DNA from: CAYUCJ01 sp049282265
Lineage (GTDB): Bacteria; Desulfobacterota; DSM-4660; Desulfatiglandales; Desulfatiglandaceae
DNA length: 16,078 bases
Direction of reading: 5' to 3'
Assembly: GCA_049282265.1 (NCBI GenBank)
Contig: JBAPTR010000185.1
Span: forward strand, 1-16,078
The number at the start of each line of letters is the position of its first letter. Position 1 is the first letter of the stretch. Below the pieces are notes generated by a model. It had not been told where the DNA came from. It searched no databases and saw only the letters and a list, made by a program, of their open reading frames with translations. The position numbers and the translations under genes are program-made. This document shows positions 1 through 7,330 of this stretch, piece after piece.

Positions 1-2
1 AA

Positions 3-671
3 CATATCCAGGCTACATGGGATGTTACCTTTTCAGTAGAAGAACATTCCGTCACTGCGCTAGTAGGCTCAAATGGTGCAGGCAAAACCGCCATTATGAA
101 AGCAATAGCAGGTATCCTGCCCCATGCCGGCGGGAGAATTGTATTTCAAGATCAGACGATAGACAAGTTGCCTTCCCATCGGCGTGTCGCACTTGGCGTA
201 TCCCTTGTTCCGGAGGGACGGAGAATTTTTCCATATCTGACCGTAAAAGAAAACTTGGATATTGGTGCCTACAGCAGAGTAGCTCGTGCTCATTTTCATG
301 AAACCCTTAGTGAAGTTTTCAGAATTTTTCCTGTATTGGCATCAAGGAAAAAGCAGGTAGCAGTTTCGTTGTCCGGTGGAGAGCAACAGATGCTTGCAAT
401 CGGAAGGGGCTTAATGGCTCGCCCGAAGTTGCTGATGCTGGATGAACCATCTTTAGGTTTAGCTCCTCTCCTGATAAAGCGTCTTTTCGAAGTCATCGTG
501 AAAATACGTGATGAAGGGGTTACTATTCTTTTGGTGGAACAGAATATTCGACAGACACTTAAACACGCCAAAATGGCCTATGTCCTGGAGACCGGGAGGC
601 TGACATTGCAAGGACCGGGAGGAGATTTGTTGAAAGATCCGCACATCAAAAAGGTCTATCTGGGTCTATAG
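3..671 (+). CDS. livF: Branched-chain amino-acid type ABC transporter ATP-binding protein LivF (5' end outside window)
   Basis: Cytoplasmic ATPase subunit of a Liv-type ABC importer, which energises uptake of branched-chain amino acids or related organic acids. The frame is open from base 3, so the gene starts outside the window; 222 residues are visible and, judged by the usual family length of about 235, only some 15 are missing. Seen in sequence: Walker A GSNGAGKT (bases 69-92), Q-loop region, signature LSGGEQQMLAIGRGL, Walker B LLMLDEPS and the ILLVEQN segment, where LivF proteins have Gln at the place LivG has the EHD form of the switch. The last Walker A residue is followed by Ala (GKTA) where Thr is more usual. 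The rest of the transporter (livG, livM, livH, binding protein) would lie to the left. The segment is more A/T-rich than the gene that follows, and it ends 43 bases before the convergent synthetase gene, with no clear terminator between them. Confidence 0.93.
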   Translation, partial: HIQATWDVTFSVEEHSVTALVGSNGAGKTAIMKAIAGILPHAGGRIVFQDQTIDKLPSHRRVALGVSLVPEGRRIFPYLTVKENLDIGAYSRVARAHFHETLSEVFRIFPVLASRKKQVAVSLSGGEQQMLAIGRGLMARPKLLMLDEPSLGLAPLLIKRLFEVIVKIRDEGVTILLVEQNIRQTLKHAKMAYVLETGRLTLQGPGGDLLKDPHIKKVYLGL

Positions 672-714
672 GTCTTATGATTAACGCTGCAGCAAATTAC
701 TTGTAGCCTAACTT

Positions 715-2217
715 TTATGCCAGCGTACCTATCTTCCTACACCATCTGGCATGCTGTGCCAGGGCACCCATGGCCCGTGCCGCCCTTTCGGGACTGGAAA
801 GGACGGGGATGCCCCGGTCCTGCAGCTTCGCGATAAAGAGATCGTCTCGGGTTCGAAGGGAGAAACCGATGAGGGGTTTGTGGTGGTCCCGGGGCAGGGC
901 CGAGACGGCAATGGATTGCTGTTCAATAATGTTTTCACTCTGAGCCACGACCTGATCCTCCGGGACGCCGAGGCTTTCCAGGGTTCGTCGCACCGTCTGG
1001 GTGGGCACGAGAAAATAGACGAGGAGCCCGTCGGTCTCGGGCGCTTCCAGCAGGACCTTGGGGATGCTGCTGAAGTAGTCGAGCGGGTTCTTGGTGAAGG
1101 TCAGGTCCACCGGGTTGTTGATGCTTCCCGTATGGGGGACGTAGGGGCCGATCTTCTCACGTGTTTGGGACGACAATGAGGGCAATTGGAGACCTGCACG
1201 GCCGCAGGCATCCGCAGCCGCAGCCCCGGGACCCCCTGAATGGGTCTGGATAACCATGCGATTGCCGTTGGGTGAAGGGCAGGCCCCGAGCACCCAGCAG
1301 AAATCGAACAGTTCCTCTATGGACCGGGCGCGTATGATGCCGCTCTGCCGGAACACCCCGTCATAGAGACGGTCCGGTCCGGCCATGGCTCCGGTGTGTG
1401 AAAACCCGGCACGTTTACCGGTCTCGGAACCGCCCACGTAAAAGGCGACAATTGGCTTGTGTGGCGTGATGGCCCTGGCCGCCTCCAGAAACGCCCTGCC
1501 CTGTCGAATGGCCTCAATATAGAGGGCGATGACCTTGGTGTTGGGACATGCCGCGAGGTACTTGAGGCAGTCCACGATGTCCATATTGGCCTCGTTCCCG
1601 ACACTGACGGCCGAGCTGAATCCGAGCCCGAACCTGCCCAGGTAGTCGAACATCTGGGTGACGAAACTCCCGCTCTGGGAGGCCATCCCGATGAAGCCGG
1701 GTGCTATATCGTAAGGGAAAAAGGTGGTGTTCAGTTTGTGATAGGAATTGACCACCCCGATACAGTTGGGGCCAAGAAAACGCATGTCATATCGCCTGGC
1801 GATGTCCACGATACGGCCTTGCAGGTCGACACCATCGCCGCCTACCTCATTAAACCCTCCGGAAACAATGACGACATGGCGGACCCCCTTTTTCCCGCAT
1901 TCTTCCATCATCTCCGGCACGACGCGTGTCGGGAGCACCATGACCGCCAGCTCGGGTACCTCGGGAAGATCCAGGACGCTTTTGTAGGCCTTCAGCCCCT
2001 GCACCTCATCCAGCTTGGGATGAATGGGGTAGAGGGGGCCATCGAATCCCAACGCCTTGAGATAACTGAACTGGGTGGTCCCCATGGCCGAAAAATTGTT
2101 GGAGGCCCCGTAGAAGGCGATGGATTTTGGATTCAGTATGCGATAAAGAGGGCTCTTTTCAATGGACTGAAACATCTTCTGGTTCGGGTCATGATCTTTT
2201 GCTGCAAGAGACATCAT
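715..2217 (-). CDS. Acyl-CoA synthetase (ADP-forming) alpha-chain type, CoA-binding protein
   Basis: Belongs to the NDP-forming acyl-CoA synthetase family, which interconverts acyl-CoA + ADP + Pi and acid + ATP through a phosphohistidine. Seen: an N-terminal CoA-binding Rossmann domain (about residues 25-160, with YGAS near 36-39 and GPNCIG at 149-154), a succinyl-CoA-ligase-like domain (SQSG 180-183, SVGNEAN 205-211), and the phosphorylated-His loop GFSHTGAMAG with His274. A third ligase-CoA domain ends in a PVLSSPERAARAMG-type tail. At 500 residues it has the alpha-chain architecture; the ATP-grasp beta domain is absent and no separate beta gene is in the window, so it needs a partner elsewhere or has lost nucleotide use. 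The gene is tightly coupled to marR: the marR stop and this start overlap as ATGA (2214-2217). A GGAG lies only two bases before the first ATG but five before the second (2212-2214), so the second Met may be the true start. The acyl substrate is unknown. Confidence 0.88.
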   Translation of the reverse strand: MMSLAAKDHDPNQKMFQSIEKSPLYRILNPKSIAFYGASNNFSAMGTTQFSYLKALGFDGPLYPIHPKLDEVQGLKAYKSVLDLPEVPELAVMVLPTRVVPEMMEECGKKGVRHVVIVSGGFNEVGGDGVDLQGRIVDIARRYDMRFLGPNCIGVVNSYHKLNTTFFPYDIAPGFIGMASQSGSFVTQMFDYLGRFGLGFSSAVSVGNEANMDIVDCLKYLAACPNTKVIALYIEAIRQGRAFLEAARAITPHKPIVAFYVGGSETGKRAGFSHTGAMAGPDRLYDGVFRQSGIIRARSIEELFDFCWVLGACPSPNGNRMVIQTHSGGPGAAAADACGRAGLQLPSLSSQTREKIGPYVPHTGSINNPVDLTFTKNPLDYFSSIPKVLLEAPETDGLLVYFLVPTQTVRRTLESLGVPEDQVVAQSENIIEQQSIAVSALPRDHHKPLIGFSLRTRDDLFIAKLQDRGIPVLSSPERAARAMGALAQHARWCRKIGTLA

Positions 2218-2648
2218 AGCTCCATATCCTGAATCACCGAGAGGGCCTCGATGAGGGTTCGCGTTTCTTCCTGCCCCAATGCCGATTCAATGTTTTTTTC
2301 CAGAAGGGCAACCTTTTCCGCCACCTGCGGGGCCAGTTTTCGTGCTTTGTCCGTGAGTTTAAGCAGGTTCAACCGCCCATCATCCGGGTGGGGCTCCCGG
2401 GAGACCAGGCCCATCTGTTCCAGACGCCTGATCATGGTCACGGCGGCCGCCTTGCCCATGCCGGCCCGCTCTGCAAATTTCCCCAGACTGACGTTTTCCT
2501 CCCGCCACAGAGCGCCGAGGGCCATCACCTGCTGGGCCGTAAGGCCGAGGGGGCCCAGGACACGGTTGTAGTAGGCTACCATTTTTCGGGCGGCCAGGGT
2601 GGTCAGGGAACAGATGAAATATCTGGGTTCAGGAAAAACCGTTTGCAT
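2214..2648 (-). CDS. MarR-family transcriptional regulator
   Basis: Winged-helix DNA-binding regulator, probably a dimeric repressor released by a small ligand. Using the ATG at 2648 the protein has 144 residues, normal for MarR. Seen: LTAQQVMALGALWRE (helix 2 region), a helix-turn-helix with LGKFAERAGMGKAAAVTMIRRLE at about residues 55-77, and a wing with the HPDDGRLNLLKLTDKA pattern (DDGR 89-92) diagnostic of the family. A longer reading from a TTG at 2666 is possible, but that codon overlaps the predicted -10 element, so I prefer ATG 2648. The downstream synthetase gene overlaps its stop codon by four bases, which suggests one mRNA, translational coupling, and control of the acyl-CoA synthetase by this regulator. 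An acyl-CoA or aromatic-acid ligand is plausible by analogy with MarR proteins beside CoA ligases, but is only inferred. Confidence 0.9.
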   Translation of the reverse strand: MQTVFPEPRYFICSLTTLAARKMVAYYNRVLGPLGLTAQQVMALGALWREENVSLGKFAERAGMGKAAAVTMIRRLEQMGLVSREPHPDDGRLNLLKLTDKARKLAPQVAEKVALLEKNIESALGQEETRTLIEALSVIQDMEL

Positions 2649-2685
2649 GCGAACATTTGATAGCAAACGGGCATGCCCTTGTCAA
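2641..2685 (-). promoter_or_regulatory. marR promoter with overlapping palindromes (putative autoregulatory operator)
   Basis: On the minus strand a perfect -35 hexamer TTGACA (2685-2680) is followed after 17 bases by TATCAA (2662-2657), four of six matches to the -10 consensus. The spacer contains the perfect palindrome GGGCATGCCC (2669-2678), and a second near-palindrome GTTTGCATGCGAAC (2641-2654) overlaps the proposed ATG; their GCATGC centres are 26 bp apart. GTTTGC (2641-2646) and GCAAAC (2663-2668) form a further inverted pair. Palindromes within and just downstream of a promoter are typical of MarR autorepression. The predicted transcription start lies only a few bases before ATG 2648, so the mRNA would be nearly leaderless. 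Confidence 0.55.
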
Positions 2686-2891
2686 CCCTGTTGAGCCGGT
2701 CAATGGGCTAAACGGGCTAACGGACTGACCCTCGCGGGGATATGAACAAATAAGCCCCTCACAAAATCCCTCCTCAAGGATGAAACTCTCGTGGCGGTCC
2801 GTGACGAACACATAATTGTTGCCATGGGACGTGGATCTGTGGTTAAGTCGGGAGCTCAATGTAACCAATGAATGAGAAGGGAGCAGGGTTT

Positions 2892-3308
2892 ATGAAGGAA
2901 AAGGAAATCATTGCAGTAGTTCAGTGCCACATAGCCATGGAAAGGTGCTCCGGGTATTTCTGCGAAAAGGCGTTCAATGAGCGGACTGGCGGTTTTTTGG
3001 AATACCCGAAAGAAAACAACTATCGTACCCTGCACCTGACCTGCGGAGGCTGCTGCGGCATGGCGGTCCACCGAAAACTCCAGGACCTGGTAAAGATGGC
3101 CAAGAAAGAGGAAAAGATTGAAAAGGACAGGATCGTCATCCACCTGGCAACGTGTATCACTAGAGAGAGCTATCACGGCCCCAAGTGTCCCCACCTGGAT
3201 TACCTCAAAACAATGATACAGGATAAACTGGGCCTCGACCTGCTTGAGGATACCCACATCAGCAAAACGGCGGAGGCCCGTCGGCAAAAAGGCATCTACA
3301 AATCCTGA
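2892..3308 (+). CDS. CGGC-domain protein (Cys-rich, putative metal binding)
   Basis: Small soluble protein of the CGGC-domain family, named for a Cys-Gly-Gly-Cys motif and thought to bind a metal; no biochemical role is established for the family to my knowledge. With the ATG at 2892 it has 138 residues. Seen: VQCHIAMERCSGYFC near the N-terminus (Cys11, 19, 24), the signature TCGGCCG (Cys51, 54, 55), and LATCITRESYHGPKCPH (Cys88, 99, with His). This is a conserved-Cys/His layout typical of the family. The Met at 2868 is also in frame, but AAGGGAG (2877-2883), eight bases before 2892, makes the later start better. The dehydrogenase gene starts 10 bases after the stop, so the two are probably co-transcribed. 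Many anaerobes carry this family. Confidence 0.85.
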   Translation: MKEKEIIAVVQCHIAMERCSGYFCEKAFNERTGGFLEYPKENNYRTLHLTCGGCCGMAVHRKLQDLVKMAKKEEKIEKDRIVIHLATCITRESYHGPKCPHLDYLKTMIQDKLGLDLLEDTHISKTAEARRQKGIYKS

Positions 3309-3318
3309 AGAGGTATTC

Positions 3319-4269
3319 ATGGAACAGGGGAACAACAGACTCCTCATCTTATCCCGTGATTCCGCTCAGTATGAGGATCTTGTCAGGGGAGCCCACCTCC
3401 CGGACCTTGAGATATTTTCCTTTGACACGGCCGAGGAGGCCCTGGAATATGTCGAAGGGTGCAACATCATCCTGGGAGAACCCCGGAGGGTCGCCCCTGT
3501 AGTGGACCGGGCCCGTAAACTGGTGTGGCTCCAGTCCACCTTTGCAGGGGTGGAGGTGCTGGTGGCACCTTCCATGCGCTCGGACTATGTCCTCACCGGC
3601 GTGAAGGGCGTATTCGGACCCATCATGAGCGAATATGTCTTCGCCTATATCCTCGCCCGGGAAAGACATCTCTTCGAGACGCGGGAGAATCAGAAAAAGA
3701 GGATCTGGGAAGAGATCCCCTGCCAGGGGCTCAAGAACAGCCTTCTGGGCATCTGCGGTACCGGTTCCATCGGGGCGCATATCGCCCGAACGGCCAGACT
3801 GTTCGGCATGGAGGTCTGGGGCTATACACGGTCCGGCAAGGCGAAAGGGGACATCGATCGGGTTTTCGATCAAACCCATTTCACGGACTTCCTCGCGGGG
3901 CCGGACTATGTGGTCATAACCCTTCCCAGCACCCCTGAAACCTTCCACCTCTTCGATCTTGACGCCTTTCTGGCCATGAAGGATTCAGCCGTGCTGATCA
4001 ATGTGGGGAGGGGCGACATCGTTTCGGAACCGGACCTGGCCCGGGCCCTGGAGAAAGGAGCAATCCGCGGTGCGGTGCTGGATGTCTTCGAGGAGGAGCC
4101 GCTCCCCGAAAAAAGCCCCCTCTGGACCATGCCGGAGGTCCTCATCACACCACACAACGCGGCCCTCAGCTTCCCCGAAGACATCGTCGGAATTTTCGCC
4201 GAGAACTACAAGAGGTTCCTGAAGGGAGAACCCTTCATTAACACCATTGACTTCAAGAAGGGGTATTGA
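3319..4269 (+). CDS. D-2-hydroxyacid dehydrogenase (GhrA-like, NAD(P)-dependent)
   Basis: Cytoplasmic NAD(P)-dependent enzyme interconverting a 2-oxo acid and a D-2-hydroxy acid. At 316 residues it is close to GhrA-type glyoxylate/hydroxypyruvate reductases. Seen: a substrate domain (1-100), a Rossmann nucleotide loop GTGSIG (147-152), the catalytic Arg in NVGRG (Arg231), Glu in DVFEEEP (Glu260) and His in ITPHNAA (His279). The C-terminal stretch from PLPEKSPLW onward resembles GhrA. The true substrate cannot be read from sequence. An open frame extends upstream to 3244, overlapping the CGGC gene, but GAAGAGG (3307-3313) sits five bases before the ATG at 3319, and the family N-terminus fits that start. 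It forms a pair with the CGGC-domain gene just upstream. Confidence 0.92.
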   Translation: MEQGNNRLLILSRDSAQYEDLVRGAHLPDLEIFSFDTAEEALEYVEGCNIILGEPRRVAPVVDRARKLVWLQSTFAGVEVLVAPSMRSDYVLTGVKGVFGPIMSEYVFAYILARERHLFETRENQKKRIWEEIPCQGLKNSLLGICGTGSIGAHIARTARLFGMEVWGYTRSGKAKGDIDRVFDQTHFTDFLAGPDYVVITLPSTPETFHLFDLDAFLAMKDSAVLINVGRGDIVSEPDLARALEKGAIRGAVLDVFEEEPLPEKSPLWTMPEVLITPHNAALSFPEDIVGIFAENYKRFLKGEPFINTIDFKKGY

Positions 4270-4503
4270 GCGGATCCCAATATGCTACCCTACAATTATG
4301 ATGGCTTTGTAGAAAGCTGGTTTATGCCGCAAGCGGCAGCCTATGAGCAACGAAGTGGAGGAGAACCTGACGCTCTTTTTCAGGTTCTGCTCCTGAGTTC
4401 CGATTTGGGATGGCACAGAGTTTCGCGTATGAAGAGCAGGTCACGACTTCGTTGGAAGTCATCAGCGTGCCCACGTATGGGTACAAGAAATACTTGATGG
4501 AAA
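4270..4503. other. Hairpin-rich intergenic region between convergent genes
   Basis: This 234-base gap has no convincing gene but is dense in inverted repeats: CTACAA/TTGTAG (4290-4312); GCTTT/AAAGC (4304-4317, an alternative to the first); TGCCG/CGGCA (4325-4338); a long stem at 4357-4393 pairing 13 of 14 bases around a 9-base loop; GACTTC/GAAGTC with loop GTTG (4445-4460); and GTGCCCA/TGGGTAC (4467-4484, one G-U). No stem is followed by a clear T-run on either strand, so a simple rho-independent terminator is not well supported. It could be a structured RNA, a folded-DNA element or a repeat relic. Weak protein-like readings exist in two frames but match nothing I recognise. Confidence 0.55.
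4357..4393. repeat. Long imperfect inverted repeat (13 of 14 bp, 9-base loop)
   Basis: The arm at 4357-4370 (GGAGGAGAACCTGA) pairs with 4380-4393 (TCAGGTTCTGCTCC); the only mismatch is G4361 with G4389. The loop is 4371-4379. It is the strongest hairpin I can see in the window and lies between the ends of two convergent genes, so it could stop or stabilise transcripts from either side. It is not followed by a run of T. Confidence 0.6.
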
Positions 4504-5868
4504 TCAAGCCTTCTTTCTTGTCCACAGACCCAGGGCACGGATGGCGGCGAGGGCGGCAATCATGATGGCTGCAAATACCAGGACGGTGAAGGCCACGCTC
4601 CAGTGCCACCAGAGGGGCCCGTTCACCAGCACGGTACATCCCCCGACGATGGGAACGGTGATGACATTCATGAGGGCGATTTCCAGGGCCACGGGGGTCC
4701 GGAAGTCCGGATCGGCTATCCTCAAAAGCAGAAGCCCGCAAGAGACCGTCCCTGTCACGGTCCCGTAGATGGCCACGGTCCTCTCCAGGTTGTAGGAGGG
4801 GAGCCTTTTCCCTAAGAAAAGGACCAGGAGCGTGGTCAGAACCCCGCTGACCAGGGAAGCAGTCAGGAAAGGGACGATGTAGGTCCACACCACCAGGACC
4901 TGGATGGCTGCCACCGTGGACACGATGAGAAAGTCCACCGACCATCCGGTAACCCTCCGCTGTATGCCGGGATCGAGGAGGTAATCCAGCCCCAGTTTTC
5001 CCATCACCCATCGCAGTAAAAGGGCAACGCCCAGGCCGAAGAAAAAGAAAAACCCCCAGAGCATCTTGCCCACGTCTGGAGCCAGCAATGTCCCCAGGCC
5101 CTTCACAAAGAAGTAGGTCAACACGTAGACGAGGCCCACCATGGCCATCTGAAAGGCGAGGGTATCCACATTTCCCGAATGGAGCGTCAGCTCGCCGGCC
5201 GTCTCCCGCTCCTGGCCCCGGGCGGTGACCCCGGTCAGGAAGTCCCGCGGCAGGTCCCCGCCTCCGCCGGCCGCCGAACCTTTTCGGATCCAGTGGTTGA
5301 CCAGGGGGACCCCCACGAAAAAGGCGAAAAAATACCCCATGGCCGCAAAGCCCAAGCCCAGGGTGGCCGCGTGATTGAACCCCGCTGTTTCCCAGACCTT
5401 GCCGAAAGAAAGGGCCTGGCCGGGACCCTCGTTGAAGCCCAAGGGGACCAGAAACCCAAAGGTGGAGAAGAGTTGGACGCCGAAGACCGAAAAAAGGAGG
5501 ACGGCCAACCCGCCGATAACGGCCTGGAGCGGAAAAGTCACGCCCTGGGTCAGGGCCATCCACAGGGAACCCCTCATGACCTCCTTGCTGCGGCCCGCCC
5601 CCTTATCCCCTTCCCTGTCCCTCGTGAGCCCCACGGAGATGAAGGAAATGTTGAACAGGTGATAGGCAAAGGCCTCCAGGGCCTCGGGAGAAAAACGGAC
5701 GACGCCCGTATTGACAAAAATCAGACCGAGTACCCCGCCGATGAGGCAGCTGGGGAAGAGAAACCGCTGGAAAAAGGGGATGCCGGCCCGCAGGAGAACA
5801 CCCGCGAGCAGCATGATGGCCAGAAAACCGAAAAGGAGCACCGAATCGAAGGGGAAAGGCGTGTTCAT
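4504..5868 (-). CDS. GltS-family sodium/glutamate-type symporter
   Basis: Polytopic inner-membrane carrier of the glutamate:Na+ symporter (ESS) family, taking up glutamate or a related dicarboxylic or amino acid with sodium. It has 454 residues, slightly longer than E. coli GltS (about 400). Seen: roughly 11-12 hydrophobic segments, the first repeat's signature GFNEGPGQA (144-152) and the matching second-repeat motif GTVTGTVSCG followed by LLLLRIADPDF (about 369-389), the two re-entrant-loop motifs of the family. A polar loop lies near residues 195-232. The start is secure: AGGAGGT lies six bases before the ATG at 5868. It is 28 bases downstream of the PLP decarboxylase gene on the same strand, so one operon is likely, with the carrier probably supplying the decarboxylase's substrate. 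The exact substrate is unproven. Confidence 0.9.
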   Translation of the reverse strand: MNTPFPFDSVLLFGFLAIMLLAGVLLRAGIPFFQRFLFPSCLIGGVLGLIFVNTGVVRFSPEALEAFAYHLFNISFISVGLTRDREGDKGAGRSKEVMRGSLWMALTQGVTFPLQAVIGGLAVLLFSVFGVQLFSTFGFLVPLGFNEGPGQALSFGKVWETAGFNHAATLGLGFAAMGYFFAFFVGVPLVNHWIRKGSAAGGGGDLPRDFLTGVTARGQERETAGELTLHSGNVDTLAFQMAMVGLVYVLTYFFVKGLGTLLAPDVGKMLWGFFFFFGLGVALLLRWVMGKLGLDYLLDPGIQRRVTGWSVDFLIVSTVAAIQVLVVWTYIVPFLTASLVSGVLTTLLVLFLGKRLPSYNLERTVAIYGTVTGTVSCGLLLLRIADPDFRTPVALEIALMNVITVPIVGGCTVLVNGPLWWHWSVAFTVLVFAAIMIAALAAIRALGLWTRKKA

Positions 5869-5896
5869 GGGCTACCTCCTGTTGGGTCCGGTTTTG

Positions 5897-7330
5897 CTAA
5901 CAGAAAAGGTTGTTCACATACTCGATGAGCAAAGCCTCACGCATTGCCGGAGGCAGCACATTCAGGATCTCATTGATCTCGGCCATTTTCTTGGGAAGGC
6001 CCTTGCCCTTGATCCCGGCCATCTCGAGCATGCTGGAAAAGGCCTCGCCAGTCATGGTGGCTGGGTCCATGGAGGTCAGGGCCTGCCTGAGGCCGTCGGC
6101 CAACCCGTTGGAAGGCAGGTTCCGGACCTTCTTCACCGAGTCTTCCAGGTCGGCCAGGAAGGGATCGATCCAGGCCACGTTGGAGACATTGATGGACATG
6201 TGCACGTGCTGGGGAGAGTTGTCAAAGGCCAATGCCGGTTGGATATACCAGCCCCTCTCGTTCATGTCGTCGATGAGATGAAAGACGTTGAGCTTGTCCG
6301 AGGCAAAGGCCACGAGGCACATATCGGGTTTGCCGAGTAGCCGCAGATCGGGTATCTTCCGGATGCCCTCCATGACGCGCCGGGTGGCCTCCAGCTTTTT
6401 CCGGGCAAGTTCCAGATAGCCCTTATCGCCCAGGAAATGGATCACGGCCCAGGCCGCCGCCATTGGGCCCCCGGACTTGCTGCTCTGCACCGCGTTGTTG
6501 ATGATGGTATAACCCGTCCAGCCTGAACAGGCGAATATCTGGTATTTCCTGAGGGCCTTGTTCCGGTAGAGCACCAGGGAGGCCCCCTTGGCCGCATAGG
6601 CGTATTTGTGAAGGTCCACGCTGAGGGATGTCACGCCCGGAACGGAAAAATCAAAATCCGGCACCTCCGCCCCCAGGCGGCGGAAATACGGCAGCATGAA
6701 GCCTCCCATGCAGGCATCGGTGTGGAGGAGGAGGTCTTTTTCCAGGGCCAGTCCCCCCATTTCACGAATGGGGTCCACAATGCCCTGGGCATAGGAAGGC
6801 GCCGACCCCACCAGCAGGATCGTGTCGGAGGTAACGGCGTTCCGCATGGCGGTCACGTCCGCCTTGAAGGTGACCGGGTCCACCGGTGTCTGGACCACCC
6901 TGACATCCAGGTAGTGGGCGGCCTTGTGAAAGGCTGCATGACCGGTGGTGGGGATGATCATCTCCGGGACCTTGATCTCGGGGCGATGGGCCCGGCAATA
7001 GTCTCGTGCGGTCTTGACGGCCAGGATAATGCTTTCCGTGCCGCCACTCGTGAAGTTGCCCACCACCTGTTCATCTCCGTTCAGGTGCTGCCTGGCCATG
7101 TCCACCAGTTCGTTTTCCAGACGGAGCAAGCTTGGAAAGGCCGTGAAATCCAAGCCGTTTTCCGTGAGAAAAAGGGAATAGGCCTCTTTGCTGACCTCTC
7201 TCACCTCCGGCCCGGGATCGAAGATGTAGCCGAACGCGCGTCCTGAGCGCCAGTCCAGATCGTTTTTTCGGAAACCGTCCAACTCGGAAAGGATTTTGTC
7301 CTTGGATAGACCATTTTCTGGAATTTTCAT
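5897..7330 (-). CDS. PLP-dependent group II decarboxylase / sphingosine-1-phosphate lyase-like protein
   Basis: Fold-type I PLP enzyme, cytoplasmic, either an amino-acid decarboxylase or a lyase of the sphingosine-1-phosphate lyase type. With the ATG at 7330 it has 477 residues. Seen: the phosphate-binding SGGTES (95-100), HAAFHKAA with the cofactor-stacking His121, HTDACMGG with Asp195 for the pyridine nitrogen, and SVDLHKY with the Schiff-base Lys232 after His231. The pattern is closer to S1P lyase and archaeal-type decarboxylases than to E. coli GadB. About 70 residues after the core (from VRNLPSNG) form an extra C-terminal tail. An open frame extends upstream to 7426, but GGAGG (7343-7339) eight bases before 7330 fixes the start. 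The downstream GltS-type carrier suggests an acidic amino acid as substrate; this is inferred from context only. Confidence 0.88.
   Translation of the reverse strand: MKIPENGLSKDKILSELDGFRKNDLDWRSGRAFGYIFDPGPEVREVSKEAYSLFLTENGLDFTAFPSLLRLENELVDMARQHLNGDEQVVGNFTSGGTESIILAVKTARDYCRAHRPEIKVPEMIIPTTGHAAFHKAAHYLDVRVVQTPVDPVTFKADVTAMRNAVTSDTILLVGSAPSYAQGIVDPIREMGGLALEKDLLLHTDACMGGFMLPYFRRLGAEVPDFDFSVPGVTSLSVDLHKYAYAAKGASLVLYRNKALRKYQIFACSGWTGYTIINNAVQSSKSGGPMAAAWAVIHFLGDKGYLELARKKLEATRRVMEGIRKIPDLRLLGKPDMCLVAFASDKLNVFHLIDDMNERGWYIQPALAFDNSPQHVHMSINVSNVAWIDPFLADLEDSVKKVRNLPSNGLADGLRQALTSMDPATMTGEAFSSMLEMAGIKGKGLPKKMAEINEILNVLPPAMREALLIEYVNNLFC

Noticed and set aside
751..2232. Long plus-strand open frames opposite the acyl-CoA synthetase gene (751-1179, 1459-2232)
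   Set aside because: They lie antisense to a well-supported gene, lack family motifs, and arise from GC-rich codon bias.
4325..4484. Integron attC site or IS end in the hairpin-rich gap
   Set aside because: No GTTRRRY/RYYYAAC core pair, target duplication or transposase is visible.
4322..5563. 413-codon minus-strand open frame overlapping the GltS gene in another frame
   Set aside because: Low-complexity Gly/Arg/Pro-rich translation typical of an out-of-frame shadow; the overlapping GltS frame has clear family motifs and a strong ribosome-binding site.
5179..7246. Plus-strand open frames opposite the carrier and decarboxylase genes
   Set aside because: Antisense shadows without recognisable domains or ribosome-binding sites.
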